Counted from the first letter of the stretch, positions 36,736-50,761 are shown. The stretch: DNA of 64,000 nucleotides from Pseudacidovorax sp. RU35E (GCF_900156165.1 NZ_FTMY01000007.1:186001-250000); one strand, 5' to 3'. The notes: generated from the letters alone by a model not told the origin. Numbers and translations: made by a program.

Positions 36736-37755
36736 ATGGTCGACAAGCGCCGTCTGCTCAGTTCCTGTGCCGCCCTGGCAGCCAGCGCATGCGTTCCGGC
36801 CTGGGCGCAAACCGCAGCCCGCACTTCGCGGCCGGCGGCGCCCGCAGACGCTGGCGGTACCTGGCCCAGCCGCCCGGTGAAACTTCTGGTCGGCTTCCCA
36901 CCCAATTCCTCGCCGGACACCGCGGCGCGCATCGTGGCCGAGCCGCTGGCGCGGCTGCTCGGCCAGGTCGTGAGCGTGGAAAACAAACCCGGCGCCAGCG
37001 GCAACATCGCCGCCAATGCGGTGGCCAAGGCCCGCGACGACCACACCTTCGGGGCGCTGATCAACGGCAACCTCACCATCGCGCGGCTGTTGGACGGTGC
37101 CGTGCCCTTCGATCCGGAGGCCGACTTCACCCCCGTGGGCCTCATCGGCACGGCGCCGCTGGTGCTGGCCGTCAGTGCGCAGGCGCAAGGCACGCGTCCG
37201 GAGGAATTGCTGCTGTGGGCCCGCAACCTGGGCACCGATGCCCGCTACGGCACACCCGGCAACGGGACGGTCGGCCACCTGGGCATGGAACTGCTGAAGA
37301 TGCGCACCAGCATCCGCGCACAACACCAGGGCTTCGCCGGCAATCCACAGGTGATCGAGGCCATGCTGGCCAGTCAGATCCAGTTGGCCCTGCTGCCGCC
37401 CGGTCTGGCGCTGCCGCACGTGCGCCAGGGCCGGCTCAAGGCCATCGGCATCACCGCCCCCGAACGCAGCCCGCTCACCGGCGAGATGCCCACGCTGCGC
37501 GAAGCCGACGTGCGTGGTGCGGACCTCGAGATCTGGACGGCGCTGGCTGCACCGGCCGGCCAGTCCCCGGGCGCCGTCACGCGGCTCAATGGCGCACTGC
37601 AGACCGTGCTGCGCACGCCCGAAGTGAGCGAGGCGCTGCTGAAAGCTGGCTGGCAGGCGCGCGGCGGCACGCCCGAGGCGCTGGCCCGTCGCATCCGCGG
37701 CGACACCACCACGCTGGGAGGCGTGATCCTGATGCGGGGCATCAAGGCGGCCTGA
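36736..37755 (+). CDS. Orphan TctC/Bug-family periplasmic receptor
   Basis: The 339-residue extracytoplasmic solute receptor has a signal peptide (MVDKRRLLSSCAALAASACVP, cut after AWAQ) followed by the Bug signatures WPSRPVKLLVGFPPNSSPD and ENKPGASGNIAANAVA. GTPGNGTVGHLGMELL and the C-terminal domain up to GVILMRGIKAA follow. No tctA or tctB accompanies it, a pattern common in Comamonadaceae, where dozens of Bug receptors can share few permeases or act in sensing. The ligand is unknown. Mrp genes end 157 bp upstream. Confidence 0.88.
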   Translation: MVDKRRLLSSCAALAASACVPAWAQTAARTSRPAAPADAGGTWPSRPVKLLVGFPPNSSPDTAARIVAEPLARLLGQVVSVENKPGASGNIAANAVAKARDDHTFGALINGNLTIARLLDGAVPFDPEADFTPVGLIGTAPLVLAVSAQAQGTRPEELLLWARNLGTDARYGTPGNGTVGHLGMELLKMRTSIRAQHQGFAGNPQVIEAMLASQIQLALLPPGLALPHVRQGRLKAIGITAPERSPLTGEMPTLREADVRGADLEIWTALAAPAGQSPGAVTRLNGALQTVLRTPEVSEALLKAGWQARGGTPEALARRIRGDTTTLGGVILMRGIKAA

Positions 37756-37805
37756 CGCGGCCCGCCCCTGTCCGCTGCCGGACTGCCCGGCGGCGGCGGT
37801 CTTTC

Positions 37806-37819
37806 TATGATCGCCGCCC
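37806..37819 (+). promoter_or_regulatory. Candidate -10 box eight bases before the hydrolase ATG
   Basis: TATGAT at 37806-37811 is followed by exactly eight bases and then the ATG at 37820. The arrangement is the same as at 30391-30404 and suggests a leaderless transcript. No Shine-Dalgarno sequence is seen; the -35 region is weak. Confidence 0.4.
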
Positions 37820-38740
37820 ATGTACGCCCCCCGCCGCCTGCCGCAATCCCACTTCGTTCCCGTGCGCAACCTGCGCTACCACGTGCTCGCCTGGGGCACG
37901 CCGTCGGACACGCGCCCCCCCCTGGTCCTGCTGCACGGCTGGATGGACGTGGCGGCTTCCTGGCAATTCGTGATCGACGCGTTGGCGCAGGAGCGCTTCG
38001 TGGTGGCGCCCGACTGGCGCGGCTTCGGCCAGACCGACGGTGGCGGCGTGGACAACTACTGGATGCCCGACTATCTGGCGGACCTGGACTGGCTGCTCGA
38101 CCATTACGCCGCAGACCGCGCCGTCGACCTGGTCGGCCACAGCATGGGCGGCAATGTCGCGATGCACTATGCGGGCGTACGACCGGCGCGCGTCCGGCGA
38201 CTGGTCAACCTGGAAGGCTTCGGCATGCCCGCCTACGCCGCCGACGAGGCCCCTAAGCGCTATGCCCGCTGGATCGACGAGAACAAGCGACTGCATCAAG
38301 GCGGCATGCGCCTGTCGGGCTACAGCGGCCCGGAAGGCGTGGCACGCCGCCTGATGAAGACCAACCCGCGCCTGTCGCAGGACAAGGCCGACTGGCTGGC
38401 CCGCCAATGGGCGAGTCCGCAGCGTCAGGACGATGGCAGCGAGCGCTGGGAGATCCAGGGTGACGCCGCACACAAGGTGATCAATGCCAACATCTTCCGC
38501 GTCGACGAGACCCTCGCGCTCTATGCCGCGATCAGCGCGCCCGTGCTGGCCGTGGTGGCCAGCGACGACAGCCTGCAGGGTTGGTGGGCAGGCCGCTACA
38601 CGCTGGACGAATTCCACCGGCGGCTCGCGGTGCTGCGCGATGTCCGCGACGCGCGCGTGGAGGACGCCGGCCACATGCTGCACCACGACCAGCCCGATCA
38701 GGTCGCCCGACTGATTGAGGAGTTTCTCGGCAGGCCGTAG
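37820..38740 (+). CDS. Alpha/beta-fold hydrolase
   Basis: The 306-residue cytoplasmic hydrolase shows the oxyanion region LVLLHGWMDVAASW near residue 37 and the nucleophile elbow GHSMGGN near 108. A catalytic Asp is plausible around ASDDSLQGW, and the catalytic His lies in EDAGHMLHHDQP near the C-terminus. Substrate unknown: esterase, epoxide hydrolase or haloalkane-like activities are all possible. It stands alone between the Bug receptor and the signalling operon, in the same direction as both. Confidence 0.85.
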   Translation: MYAPRRLPQSHFVPVRNLRYHVLAWGTPSDTRPPLVLLHGWMDVAASWQFVIDALAQERFVVAPDWRGFGQTDGGGVDNYWMPDYLADLDWLLDHYAADRAVDLVGHSMGGNVAMHYAGVRPARVRRLVNLEGFGMPAYAADEAPKRYARWIDENKRLHQGGMRLSGYSGPEGVARRLMKTNPRLSQDKADWLARQWASPQRQDDGSERWEIQGDAAHKVINANIFRVDETLALYAAISAPVLAVVASDDSLQGWWAGRYTLDEFHRRLAVLRDVRDARVEDAGHMLHHDQPDQVARLIEEFLGRP

Positions 38741-38841
38741 CCCTCGGTGCCTCGCTCTGGCGGACAAGCGGCGTTTTCCGACAGCCCGTCCTCGAGTCCT
38801 CGGGCAGACTCGGTCGGTTTTGCTCCGACCACGCCCCACCC

Positions 38842-42329
<3,488 letters not shown>

Positions 42330-42333
<4 letters not shown>

Positions 42334-43220
42334 ACCCGCTGCTGCCGCGCATGGCCGAGCCGACGGGCGAGCCGCCCAACGCTCCCGCACCTCCGCCCCC
42401 GCCGCCGAGCGCGTCGGACATCGAGCTGCGCCTGCTCATGGAAGCGATCTACCTGCGCTACAGCCACGACTTCCGCGACTACACCGGCGCCTCGCAGAAG
42501 CGCCGTGTGAACTTCGCGCTGGAACAGATGGGCTATCGCAGCATCTCGGCGCTGCAGGAGCAGGTGCTACGCGACGCCCAGGTCTTCGGCCGGCTGCTGC
42601 AGTACCTCACGGTGCCGGTGAGCGAAATGTTCCGCGATCCGGACTACTTTCTCGCGCTGCGCAAGCACGTGGTGCCGGTGCTCCACACCTATGCGTCGAT
42701 CAAGGTCTGGGTGGCGGGCTGCAGCACGGGCGAGGAGGTCTATTCCCTCGCCATCCTGCTGCGCGAGGAAGGCCTGCTGGAGCGCGCGCTGATCTACGCC
42801 ACGGACATCAACCCGCAATCGCTCGAGAAGGCCCGCCAGGGCATCTTCGCTGCCGACGCCGTGCGCGAGTACACCGGCAACTACCAGCGTGCGGGCGGCC
42901 ACAAGTCCTTCGCCGACTACTACACCGCGGCCTACGGAAGCGCCCGCTTCGACCCTTCGCTGCGGGCCAACGTGATCTTTGCCGACCACAGCCTGGCCAC
43001 GGACAGCGTGTTCGCCGAGACGCACCTCGTCTCCTGCCGCAACGTGCTCATCTACTTCAACCGTCGGTTGCAGGACCGCGCGCTGGGCCTGTTCCACGAT
43101 TCGCTGTGCCACCGCGGCTTCCTGGGCCTCGGCTCGAAGGAGAGCGTCGACTTCTCGGCCTATGCCGAGCGCTTCGAATCGGTCGCGCGCGCGGAGCGCA
43201 TCTTCCGCAAGGCCGCCTGA
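42330..43220 (+). CDS. CheR-type glutamate O-methyltransferase
   Basis: SAM-dependent methyltransferase of the CheR family, 296 residues. A Pro-rich N-terminus is followed by the small helical domain (DIELRLLMEAIYLRYSHDF) and the catalytic domain with VWVAGCSTGEEVYSLAI, YATDINPQSLEKARQGIF and CRNVLIYFNRRLQ. The start is taken as GTG at 42330 because it overlaps the kinase stop; ATG at 42351 (MAEPTGEP) is an alternative. No methyl-accepting receptor is encoded nearby, so it may methylate the neighbouring kinase or a distant receptor. Confidence 0.9.
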
Positions 43221-43888
43221 TGGCCACCCATCGCCAGTCCCCTGCGGCGCGCGACATGGAACCGGACCGCGGCCTGCTGGAGGACGGCGAGGTCGATCCG
43301 GGCGCAGTGCGCCGCGTCGATGCCGTGGTGGTCGGTGCCTCTGCCGGCGGCGTCGACGCCCTGCTGCGCCTGACGGCCGCGCTGCCCACGCCCTGGCACC
43401 TGCCGCTGGTGGCGGTGCTGCATCTGCCGCAGGACCGCGAAAGCCGGCTGGCGGATATCTTCTCGCACCGCCTGCCCATGGCCGTGTGCGAAGCGCGCGA
43501 CAAGGCACAGGTCGCCCGAGGCACGCTGCACTTCGCGCCGCCCGGCTACCACCTGTTCATCGAAACGGACCATCACTTCTCGCTGAGCTGCGAGCCGCCG
43601 GTTCATTTCTCGCGACCTTCCATCGATCTGTTGATGAGTTCCGCGGCCGACGCCTACGGCCCGCGGCTGGCCGGCCTGCTGCTGACCGGCGCCAACGAGG
43701 ACGGCGCCCGCGGCCTGGCCGACATCGGCGCGGCCGGCGGCCTCACTGCCGTACAGTCGCCCGTCGAAGCCATGGCGCCCCAGATGCCCCGGTCCGCCCT
43801 GGCCCTGTGCCAGCCCGATTACGTCCTGCCCCTCGCACAACTGCGCCGGCTGCTGATCCTGCTCGACGCCCAGCACCATGCCCACTGA
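43220..43888 (+). CDS. CheB-type methylesterase without receiver domain
   Basis: The 222-residue protein is the CheB catalytic domain alone. The triad is Ser41 in VVGASAGGVDAL, His68 in VLHLPQDRES and Asp161 in LTGANEDGARGLADI. Between them lie GTLHFAPPGYHLFIE and FSRPSIDLLMSSAA, typical of CheB. The regulatory receiver that normally precedes this domain is missing, so activity would depend on other partners, perhaps the adjacent receivers. ATG at 43220 overlaps the CheR stop by one base, and the gene overlaps the next kinase by 11 bp. Confidence 0.9.
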   Translation: MATHRQSPAARDMEPDRGLLEDGEVDPGAVRRVDAVVVGASAGGVDALLRLTAALPTPWHLPLVAVLHLPQDRESRLADIFSHRLPMAVCEARDKAQVARGTLHFAPPGYHLFIETDHHFSLSCEPPVHFSRPSIDLLMSSAADAYGPRLAGLLLTGANEDGARGLADIGAAGGLTAVQSPVEAMAPQMPRSALALCQPDYVLPLAQLRRLLILLDAQHHAH

Positions 43889-45101
43889 CCCGTCCGAGAT
43901 CGAAACCAAGCTCCTGATCGTCGACGACCTGGACGAGAACCTGATCGCGCTCGAAGCGCTGATCCGCGATCCGGGCCGCCGCGTGTTCCAGGCACGCTCG
44001 GGCGACGAGGCCCTGGCGCTGATGCTGGAGCACGAGTTCGCCCTGGCCGTGCTGGACGTGCAGATGCCCGGCATGAACGGCTTCGAACTGGCCGAGCTGA
44101 TGCGCGGCACCGAGCGCACGCGCACCATCCCGATCATCTTCGTCAGCGCCGCCGGCCGCGAGCTCAATTACGCCTTCCAGGGCTACGAGAGCGGCGCGGT
44201 CGACTTCCTGCACAAACCGCTGGACGCGCACATGGTGCGCAGCAAGGTCAGCGTCTTCGTCGAGCTGTATCACAGCCGCGTGGCCCTGCGGCGCGAGATG
44301 GATGCGCTTGCCGCGCTGCACCGCGAGCAGCAGGCGCTGGTGGCCGAGCTGCGCGAGGCCCGCGCCGACCTGGAGCGCGCCGTGCGCATGCGCGACGACT
44401 TCATGTCGATGGTCTCGCACGAGCTGCGCACGCCGCTCAACACGCTCTATCTCGAGACCCAGGTGCGCAAGATGCACCTTGCGCGCGGCCACATGTTCTT
44501 CTTCACGCCCGAGCGGCTCAAGGAGACGGCCGAGCGCGACCAGCGCCAGATCCAGGCCATGGTGCGCCTCATCGACGACCTGCTGGACGTCACCCGCATG
44601 CGCAACGGCCGCCTGTCGATGAGTCCGCAAGCCTTCGACCTGAGCGCCATGGCGGCGCGCGTGGTCGGCGCCCTCGCGCAGCAGGCCGAGGCCGCGGGCG
44701 CCAGCATCCACTTGGAGGCCGCGGAGCCCTTGACGGGCGTCTGGGACGAGTTCCGGCTCGAACAGGTGCTGACCAACCTGCTCACCAACGCGGTGCGCTA
44801 CGGCGGCAGCAAGCCGGTGGACGTGCGCGTCGAGCTGCGGGGCGAGGAGGCGGTGATGAGCGTACGCGACCGGGGCATCGGCATCGCACCCGAGGACCAG
44901 GCCCGCATCTTCGAGCAGTTCGAGCGGGCCGAATCGGGCCGTCGCGAGGTCGCCAGCGGCCTGGGGCTCGGCCTGTTCATCACCCAGCAGATCGTCCAGG
45001 GCCACGGCGGACGCATCGAACTGGAAAGCACGCCGGGCGAAGGGTCCACCTTCCGCGTGGTGCTGCCCTTCGAGCCGCCCTCTGCCGACGACGCCGCGTG
45101 A
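43878..45101 (+). CDS. Soluble receiver-histidine kinase
   Basis: A 407-residue cytoplasmic protein with an N-terminal receiver (about 12-130, acceptor Asp60 in AVLDVQMPGMNGFEL), a coiled coil (130-170), and HisKA with His181 in MVSHELRTPLNTLYLE. The HATPase region (about 285-400) carries NLLTNAVRYGG, VRDRGIGIAPEDQ and GLGLGLFITQQI. It probably receives phosphate from the large hybrid kinase or its own kinase core and passes it on. Last gene of the four-gene signalling operon. Confidence 0.92.
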   Translation: MPTDPSEIETKLLIVDDLDENLIALEALIRDPGRRVFQARSGDEALALMLEHEFALAVLDVQMPGMNGFELAELMRGTERTRTIPIIFVSAAGRELNYAFQGYESGAVDFLHKPLDAHMVRSKVSVFVELYHSRVALRREMDALAALHREQQALVAELREARADLERAVRMRDDFMSMVSHELRTPLNTLYLETQVRKMHLARGHMFFFTPERLKETAERDQRQIQAMVRLIDDLLDVTRMRNGRLSMSPQAFDLSAMAARVVGALAQQAEAAGASIHLEAAEPLTGVWDEFRLEQVLTNLLTNAVRYGGSKPVDVRVELRGEEAVMSVRDRGIGIAPEDQARIFEQFERAESGRREVASGLGLGLFITQQIVQGHGGRIELESTPGEGSTFRVVLPFEPPSADDAA

Positions 45102-45147
45102 GAAAATCGCGCGTTTCCCCGAATACCCGCAAGAACAGGACCGCACC

Positions 45148-46252
45148 ATGGACGCAGAACAGATCAACCTCATTGGCACCACCCTGGCCGACCTGAGCAC
45201 CCGGACAGCCGACTTGCGGAGGTATCTTTGACTTCGATGCCAAAGCCGAACGCCTGAGGACGGTCAACGCCTCGCTGGAAGACCCGACGGTCTGGAACGA
45301 TCCCAAGAAGGCCCAGGAACTGGGCAAGGAAAAGAAGGCGCTGGACGGCGTGGTGCTGGCCATCCAGCGCCTGGAGCGCGATCTGGCCGACAACACCGAG
45401 CTCTACGAGATGAGCAAGGAAGAAGGCGACGAGGCAGGCCTGAAGGCCATCGCCGACGACGCCGAGGAACTGCGCAAGGAGATCGAGCAGCTCGAGTTCC
45501 GCCGGATGTTCAACAACCCGGCCGACCCCAACAACTGCTTCGTCGACATCCAGGCCGGCGCGGGCGGCACGGAGGCGCAGGACTGGGCCAGCATGCTGCT
45601 GCGCCAGTACCTCAAATACGCCGAGCGCAAGGGCTTCAAGACCACGGTCGAGGACGAGTCGCCGGGTGAAACCGCGGGCATCAAGAGCGCCACGATCAAG
45701 GTCGAGGGCGAATACGCCTTCGGCCTGCTGCGCACCGAGACCGGCGTGCACCGCCTGGTGCGCAAATCGCCCTTCGACTCGTCAGGCGGGCGCCACACCA
45801 GCTTCGCCTCGCTGTTCGTTTATCCGGAGATCGACGACTCCATCGAGATCGAGATCAACCCCTCCGACGTGCGTGTGGACACCTACCGCGCGAGCGGCGC
45901 CGGTGGCCAGCACATCAACAAGACGGACTCGGCCGTGCGCCTGACGCACATCCCGACCGGCATCGTGGTGCAGTGTCAGGACGGCCGCAGCCAGCACAGC
46001 AACCGCGACGTGGCCTGGAAGCGACTGCGCTCGCGCCTGTACGACTTCGAGATGCGCAAGCGCATGGAAGAGCAGCAGAAGCTGGAGGACAGCAAGACCG
46101 ACGTCGGCTGGGGCCACCAGATCCGCAGCTACGTGCTGGACAACAGCCGCATCAAGGACCTGCGCACCGGCGTCGAGATTTCGGCCACTCAGAAGGTGCT
46201 CGACGGCGACCTGGATCCGTTCATCGAAGCCTCGCTGAAGCAGGGCGTCTGA
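45148..46252 (+). CDS. prfB: Peptide chain release factor 2 (programmed +1 frameshift)
   Basis: Release factor recognising UGA and UAA. The first 26 codons ([20 protein letters not shown]...) end at CTT followed by in-frame TGA at 45229-45231. Skipping the T at 45229 continues in the +1 frame as GAC TTC GAT, giving about 367 residues in all. The slip site CTTTGAC is preceded by GGAGG at 45218-45222, the usual stimulatory Shine-Dalgarno-like element. The main part shows SPF in [13 protein letters not shown] and the catalytic GGQ in [15 protein letters not shown] near residue 252. RF2 level controls its own frameshift. Confidence 0.97.
45218..45231 (+). promoter_or_regulatory. prfB programmed frameshift site
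   Basis: GGAGG (45218-45222), TAT, CTT and the TGA C context form the classic autoregulatory +1 frameshift cassette of RF2. Confidence 0.95.
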
Positions 46253-46962
46253 TGCCCGACCGCAGCTCGCGCCCCGACGGCGCCGCCCTGCCCGTGCAGG
46301 CGCTCATCTTCGACATGGACGGCACCATGATCGACTCCATGCCCTGGCATGCGAAGTCGTGGGTGACCTTTGCGCAGCGGCACGGCATCACCATGCCGGC
46401 CGACGAGATCCTGCGTCGCACAACGGGCCGCACCGGCACCGAGTGCATGCGCGAGGTCTTCGAACGCGAGCTGCCGGCGGACGAATGCCTCGCGCTGGTC
46501 AACGAAAAGGAAGCGATCTACCGCGAACTCTTCGACGCGCCCTTTGCCGAGGTGGCGGGCTTCACCGCGTTTGCGCGACAAGCCGCTGCGCGCGGCCTGA
46601 AGGTCGGCGTCGGCACCGCGGGCGACCGGCACAACGTGGCCTTCGCCCTCGAACGCCTCAAGATGGACCCGCCGCCCCTGGCCATCGTCGGCGGCGACGA
46701 GGGCCTGCGCGGCAAGCCGGAGCCCGACATCTTTCTCGAAGCGGCCCGCCGCATCGACGCCGATCCCGCGCGCTGCATCGTCTTCGAGGATGCGCCCTTC
46801 GGCATCGAGGCGGCGCGCCGCGCCGGCATGCGGGCCGTGGCCGTGTGCAGCACCCACGACGCCGACGAACTCGCCGGCCCCCATGTGATCGCGACCGTGC
46901 GCGACTACCACTCCCTCCTTCGCTCAAATTTTCTGGAGACGCTCGATGTTGCTCTCTCGTGA
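46252..46962 (+). CDS. HAD-superfamily phosphatase (beta-phosphoglucomutase-like)
   Basis: HAD hydrolase of 236 residues with motif I LIFDMDGTMIDSMPWH, a helical cap domain, a motif II region VGVGTAGDRHNVAF, the lysine RGKPEPDIF and motif IV CIVFEDAPFGIEAARRAG. It belongs to the sugar-phosphatase/phosphomutase-like group; the substrate cannot be told. ATG at 46252 shares its A with the prfB stop, so the two are coupled. Its end overlaps pepN by 17 bp. Confidence 0.88.
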   Translation: MPDRSSRPDGAALPVQALIFDMDGTMIDSMPWHAKSWVTFAQRHGITMPADEILRRTTGRTGTECMREVFERELPADECLALVNEKEAIYRELFDAPFAEVAGFTAFARQAAARGLKVGVGTAGDRHNVAFALERLKMDPPPLAIVGGDEGLRGKPEPDIFLEAARRIDADPARCIVFEDAPFGIEAARRAGMRAVAVCSTHDADELAGPHVIATVRDYHSLLRSNFLETLDVALS

Positions 46963-49645
46963 TGCCCAATCGGCTCCGCCCGTCGCCATCCAGCGCGAGG
47001 ACTATGCCCCGCCGGCCTACTGGATCGATACCGTCGATCTGTGTTTCGATCTGGACCCGGCCAAGACCCGCGTGCTCAACCGCATGAAGCTGCGCCGCAA
47101 CCCGGACGTGGCGGCGCAGCCGCTGCGTCTGGACGGCGACGAGCTCAACCTGGCGCGCGTGCTGGTCAACGGCCAGGGCGCCGCCTTCCGCATGGAAGGC
47201 AGCCAGCTGGTGCTCGACGGCCTGCCCGACGAGTTCGAGCTGGAGATCTTCACCACCTGCTGCCCGGCGAAGAACACCAAGCTGATGGGCCTGTTCGTCA
47301 GCCAGAACACCTTCTTCACCCAGTGCGAGGCCGAGGGCTTCCGCCGCATCACCTATTTCCTGGACCGTCCTGACGTGATGGCCAGCTACACCGTCACCCT
47401 GCGCGCCGACAAGACGGCCTACCCGGTGCTGCTGTCCAACGGCAACCTGGTGGAAGAAGGCGAGCTGCCCGAGGGCCGCCATTTCGCCAAGTGGGTCGAC
47501 CCGTTCAAGAAGCCCGCTTACCTGTTCGCCCTGGTGGCCGGCAAGCTGGTGGCGCGCGAGCAGCGCATCAAGGCACGCAACGGCCGCGAGCACCTGCTGC
47601 AGGTCTACGTGCGCGCTGGCGACCTGGACAAGACCGAGCATGCGATGAACTCGCTGATCCACTCGGTGCTGTGGGACGAGGCCCGCTTCGGCCTGCCGCT
47701 GGACCTGGACCGCTTCATGATCGTCGCCACCAGCGACTTCAACATGGGCGCGATGGAGAACAAGGGCCTGAACATCTTCAACACGAAGTACGTGCTGGCG
47801 AGCCAGGCCACGGCGACCGACGCCGACTACGCCAACATCGAAAGCGTGGTGGGCCATGAGTACTTCCACAACTGGAGCGGCGACCGCGTCACCTGCCGCG
47901 ACTGGTTCCAGCTCTCGCTCAAGGAGGGCCTGACGGTCTTCCGCGACCAGGAGTTCAGCATGGACCTGTGCGCCGAGCCCTCCGCGCGCGCCGTCAAGCG
48001 CATCGAGGACGTGCGGGTGCTGCGCACCGCCCAGTTCCCCGAGGACGCGGGCCCGATGGCCCATCCGGTGCGGCCCGACAGCTACATCGAGATCAGCAAC
48101 TTCTACACCGTCACCATCTACGAGAAGGGCGCAGAAGTCGTCCGCATGATGCAGACGCTGGTGGGCCGCGAGGGCTTTGGCCGCGGCATGACGCTGTATT
48201 TCGAACGCCATGACGGCCAGGCCGTGACCTGCGACGACTTCGCCCAGGCCATCGCGGACGCCAACCCCGACAGCGAGCTGGCCCGGCGCCTACCGCAGTT
48301 CAAGCGCTGGTACAGCCAGGCCGGCACGCCGCGCCTGGCCGCCACCGGCCACTACGACGCCGAAGCCCGCACGTACACGCTGGCCTTCACGCAGAGCTGC
48401 CCGCCGACGCCTGGCCAGGCGGTCAAGGAGCCCTTCGTCATCCCGGTGGCCCTGGGCCTCCTGGGCGCGGACGGCCGCGCGCTGCCGCTGCAACTGGACG
48501 GCGAGGCACAGCCCGCCGGCGAATCGCTCACGCTGGTGCTGCACGAAGCCGAGCAGCGCTTCACCTTCACCGGCCTGGACGAGGCACCGGTTCCCTCCAT
48601 CCTGCGCGGCTTCAGCGCGCCAGTGGTGCTGCAGTTCGACTACACGCGCGAACAGCTGCTGGCCCTGCTGGCGCACGACAGCGACCCATTCAGCCGCTGG
48701 GAAGCCGGCCAGCGACTGGCGCTCGGCGCAGCGCTCGCGGCCATCGGCGACGACAGCCGTCAGCCGGGCGCACCGGTGCTGGACGAGGCCTTCGTCGGGG
48801 CCATGCGCGAGGTGCTGCGCAATGGCGCGCTGGATGCCGCTTTCAAGGAACTGGTGCTGACGCTGCCCTCGGAGGTCTATATCTCCGAGCAGCTGGACGT
48901 GGTCGATCCGCAGCGGGTGCACCAGGTGCGCGAAGCCATGCGCATGCAGCTTGCCACCGCCCTGTTCGGAGAGTGGCAGCAGGTGTACGAGGAGAACAAG
49001 GACACCGGCGCCTACCGCCCCGAGCCCGTCTCGGCCGGCCGCCGCGCACTGGCCGGCATGGCGCTGGCGCATCTGTGCATCGCCGCACGCGAATCGGGCG
49101 ATGCCGTCTGGCCGGGCAAGACGCTGCAGCGCTTCAAGGATGCGTCGAACATGACCGACCGCTTCAATGCGCTGACGGCGCTGGTCGTGTCGGGCCACCC
49201 GCTGGCGGCGCAGGCGCTGGCGCGCTTCCATGCCATGTTCAAGGACGAGGCCCTGGTCATCGACAAATGGTTCAGCCTGCAGGCCGGCGCGCCTGACCGC
49301 GGCGGGGACGTTCTGCCGCTGGTCAAGCAGCTCACGCGGCATCCGGACTTCTCCGTCAAGAACCCGAACCGTGCACGCAGTGTGATCTTCAGCTACTGCA
49401 GCGCCAACCCCGGCGCCTTCCACCGCCTGGACGCCGCCGGCTATGTGTGGTGGAGCGAGCGGGTGATCGAGCTCGACGAGATCAACCCGCAGGTCGCCGC
49501 CCGCCTGGCGCGCGCACTGGACCGCTGGAACAAGCTGGCCGAGCCCTACCGCGGCGCCGCGCGCGAGGCCATCGCCCGCGTGGCGGCCCGGCCGGGCCTG
49601 AGCAAGGACACGCTCGAGGTCGTCAGCCGCGCCCTCGCTCCCTGA
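46946..49645 (+). CDS. pepN: Aminopeptidase N (M1 family)
   Basis: Zinc aminopeptidase removing N-terminal residues from peptides in the cytoplasm. The 899 residues are close to the usual 870-890. The exopeptidase motif GAMEN is near 268-272 in [15 protein letters not shown]. The zinc site HEYFH starts near His304 in [18 protein letters not shown], with the third ligand Glu in [14 protein letters not shown]. The C-terminal helical domain is intact. GGAG lies 9 bases before ATG 46946. Confidence 0.96.
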   Translation: MLLSRDAQSAPPVAIQREDYAPPAYWIDTVDLCFDLDPAKTRVLNRMKLRRNPDVAAQPLRLDGDELNLARVLVNGQGAAFRMEGSQLVLDGLPDEFELEIFTTCCPAKNTKLMGLFVSQNTFFTQCEAEGFRRITYFLDRPDVMASYTVTLRADKTAYPVLLSNGNLVEEGELPEGRHFAKWVDPFKKPAYLFALVAGKLVAREQRIKARNGREHLLQVYVRAGDLDKTEHAMNSLIHSVLWDEARFGLPLDLDRFMIVATSDFNMGAMENKGLNIFNTKYVLASQATATDADYANIESVVGHEYFHNWSGDRVTCRDWFQLSLKEGLTVFRDQEFSMDLCAEPSARAVKRIEDVRVLRTAQFPEDAGPMAHPVRPDSYIEISNFYTVTIYEKGAEVVRMMQTLVGREGFGRGMTLYFERHDGQAVTCDDFAQAIADANPDSELARRLPQFKRWYSQAGTPRLAATGHYDAEARTYTLAFTQSCPPTPGQAVKEPFVIPVALGLLGADGRALPLQLDGEAQPAGESLTLVLHEAEQRFTFTGLDEAPVPSILRGFSAPVVLQFDYTREQLLALLAHDSDPFSRWEAGQRLALGAALAAIGDDSRQPGAPVLDEAFVGAMREVLRNGALDAAFKELVLTLPSEVYISEQLDVVDPQRVHQVREAMRMQLATALFGEWQQVYEENKDTGAYRPEPVSAGRRALAGMALAHLCIAARESGDAVWPGKTLQRFKDASNMTDRFNALTALVVSGHPLAAQALARFHAMFKDEALVIDKWFSLQAGAPDRGGDVLPLVKQLTRHPDFSVKNPNRARSVIFSYCSANPGAFHRLDAAGYVWWSERVIELDEINPQVAARLARALDRWNKLAEPYRGAAREAIARVAARPGLSKDTLEVVSRALAP

Positions 49646-49673
49646 TTCTTCCGAAACCCCCCCAGGAGACCCC

Positions 49674-50684
49674 ATGGCCTCTCAGAACATCTCTCTCACC
49701 CGCTACCTCGTCGAGCAGCAACGCGTCGACGGCCTCATCCCCGGCCAGCTGCGACTGCTGCTGGAGGTGGTGGCCCGCGCCTGCAAGCGCATCAGCCTGT
49801 CGGTCAACAAGGGCGCCCTGGGCGGCGTCCTGGGCACCGCCGGCAGCGAGAACGTGCAAGGCGAGGTGCAGAAGAAGCTGGACATCATTGCCAACGAGGT
49901 GCTGATCGAAGCCAACGAATGGGGCGGCCACCTGGCCGCCATGGCCAGCGAGGAGATGGACAGCATCTACGTGGTGCCCAACCGCTACCCGCAGGGCGAA
50001 TACCTGCTGATGTTCGACCCGCTCGACGGCTCCAGCAACATCGACGTCAACGTCAGCATCGGAACCATCTTCAGCGTGCTCAAGAAGCCGGACGACCATC
50101 CGGGCGTGCAGGAAGGCGATTTCCTGCAGGCCGGCTGCAAGCAGGTGGCCGCCGGCTACTGCCTGTACGGCCCGCAGACGGTGCTGGTGCTCACCGTCGG
50201 CGACGGCGTGGCCATGTTCACGCTCGACCGCGAACAGGGCAGCTTCATCCTCACGCAGGACAAGATGGAGATCCCGGCCGACACCAAGGAATTCGCGATC
50301 AACATGAGCAACATGCGTCACTGGGACACCCCCGTGAAGCGCTACATCGATGAATGCCTGGCCGGCAAGGACGGCCCGCGCGGCAAGGACTTCAACATGC
50401 GCTGGATTGCCAGCATGGTCACCGACGTGCACCGCATCCTCACGCGCGGCGGTGTGTTCATGTACCCCTGGGACAAGCGTGAACCCGAGAAGCCGGGCAA
50501 GCTGCGCCTGATGTACGAGGCCAATCCGATGGCCTGGCTGGTCGAGCAGGCCGGTGGCGCAGCCACCAACGGTCGCGAGCGCATCCTGGACATCCAGCCG
50601 AGCAAGTTGCACGAACGGGTGTCCGTGATCCTCGGCTCCAAGAACGAGGTCGAGCGCGTCACCAAGTACCACTTGGAGGCGTGA
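49674..50684 (+). CDS. fbp: Fructose-1,6-bisphosphatase class 1
   Basis: Gluconeogenic enzyme hydrolysing fructose 1,6-bisphosphate to fructose 6-phosphate. The 336 residues include the metal/phosphate loop [20 protein letters not shown] near 115-135, [13 protein letters not shown], and [23 protein letters not shown]. Later motifs are [19 protein letters not shown] and [20 protein letters not shown]. The ribosome site AGGAG lies seven bases before ATG. Downstream of pepN with a 28-bp gap, probably co-transcribed. Confidence 0.97.
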   Translation: MASQNISLTRYLVEQQRVDGLIPGQLRLLLEVVARACKRISLSVNKGALGGVLGTAGSENVQGEVQKKLDIIANEVLIEANEWGGHLAAMASEEMDSIYVVPNRYPQGEYLLMFDPLDGSSNIDVNVSIGTIFSVLKKPDDHPGVQEGDFLQAGCKQVAAGYCLYGPQTVLVLTVGDGVAMFTLDREQGSFILTQDKMEIPADTKEFAINMSNMRHWDTPVKRYIDECLAGKDGPRGKDFNMRWIASMVTDVHRILTRGGVFMYPWDKREPEKPGKLRLMYEANPMAWLVEQAGGAATNGRERILDIQPSKLHERVSVILGSKNEVERVTKYHLEA

Positions 50685-50702
50685 GCTTTTTCGCGCTATA
50701 CT
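50673..50702 (+). promoter_or_regulatory. Candidate promoter for tRNA-Thr
   Basis: TTGGAG (50673-50678) and TATACT (50697-50702) with an 18-bp spacer, starting inside the last codons of fbp. A second -10-like TAGAAT lies at 50747-50752, immediately before the tRNA, with no good -35. Confidence 0.5.
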
Positions 50703-50761
50703 CTCGGGCTGTTCACGAAGCCGCCAACTACAGCGCCTTCTAGTCCTAGAATAAGTCTTTC

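Noticed and set aside
45148-45231. In-frame TGA as evidence that prfB is a pseudogene
   Set aside because: The TGA sits in the classic CTTTGAC frameshift cassette and the rest of the frame is intact.
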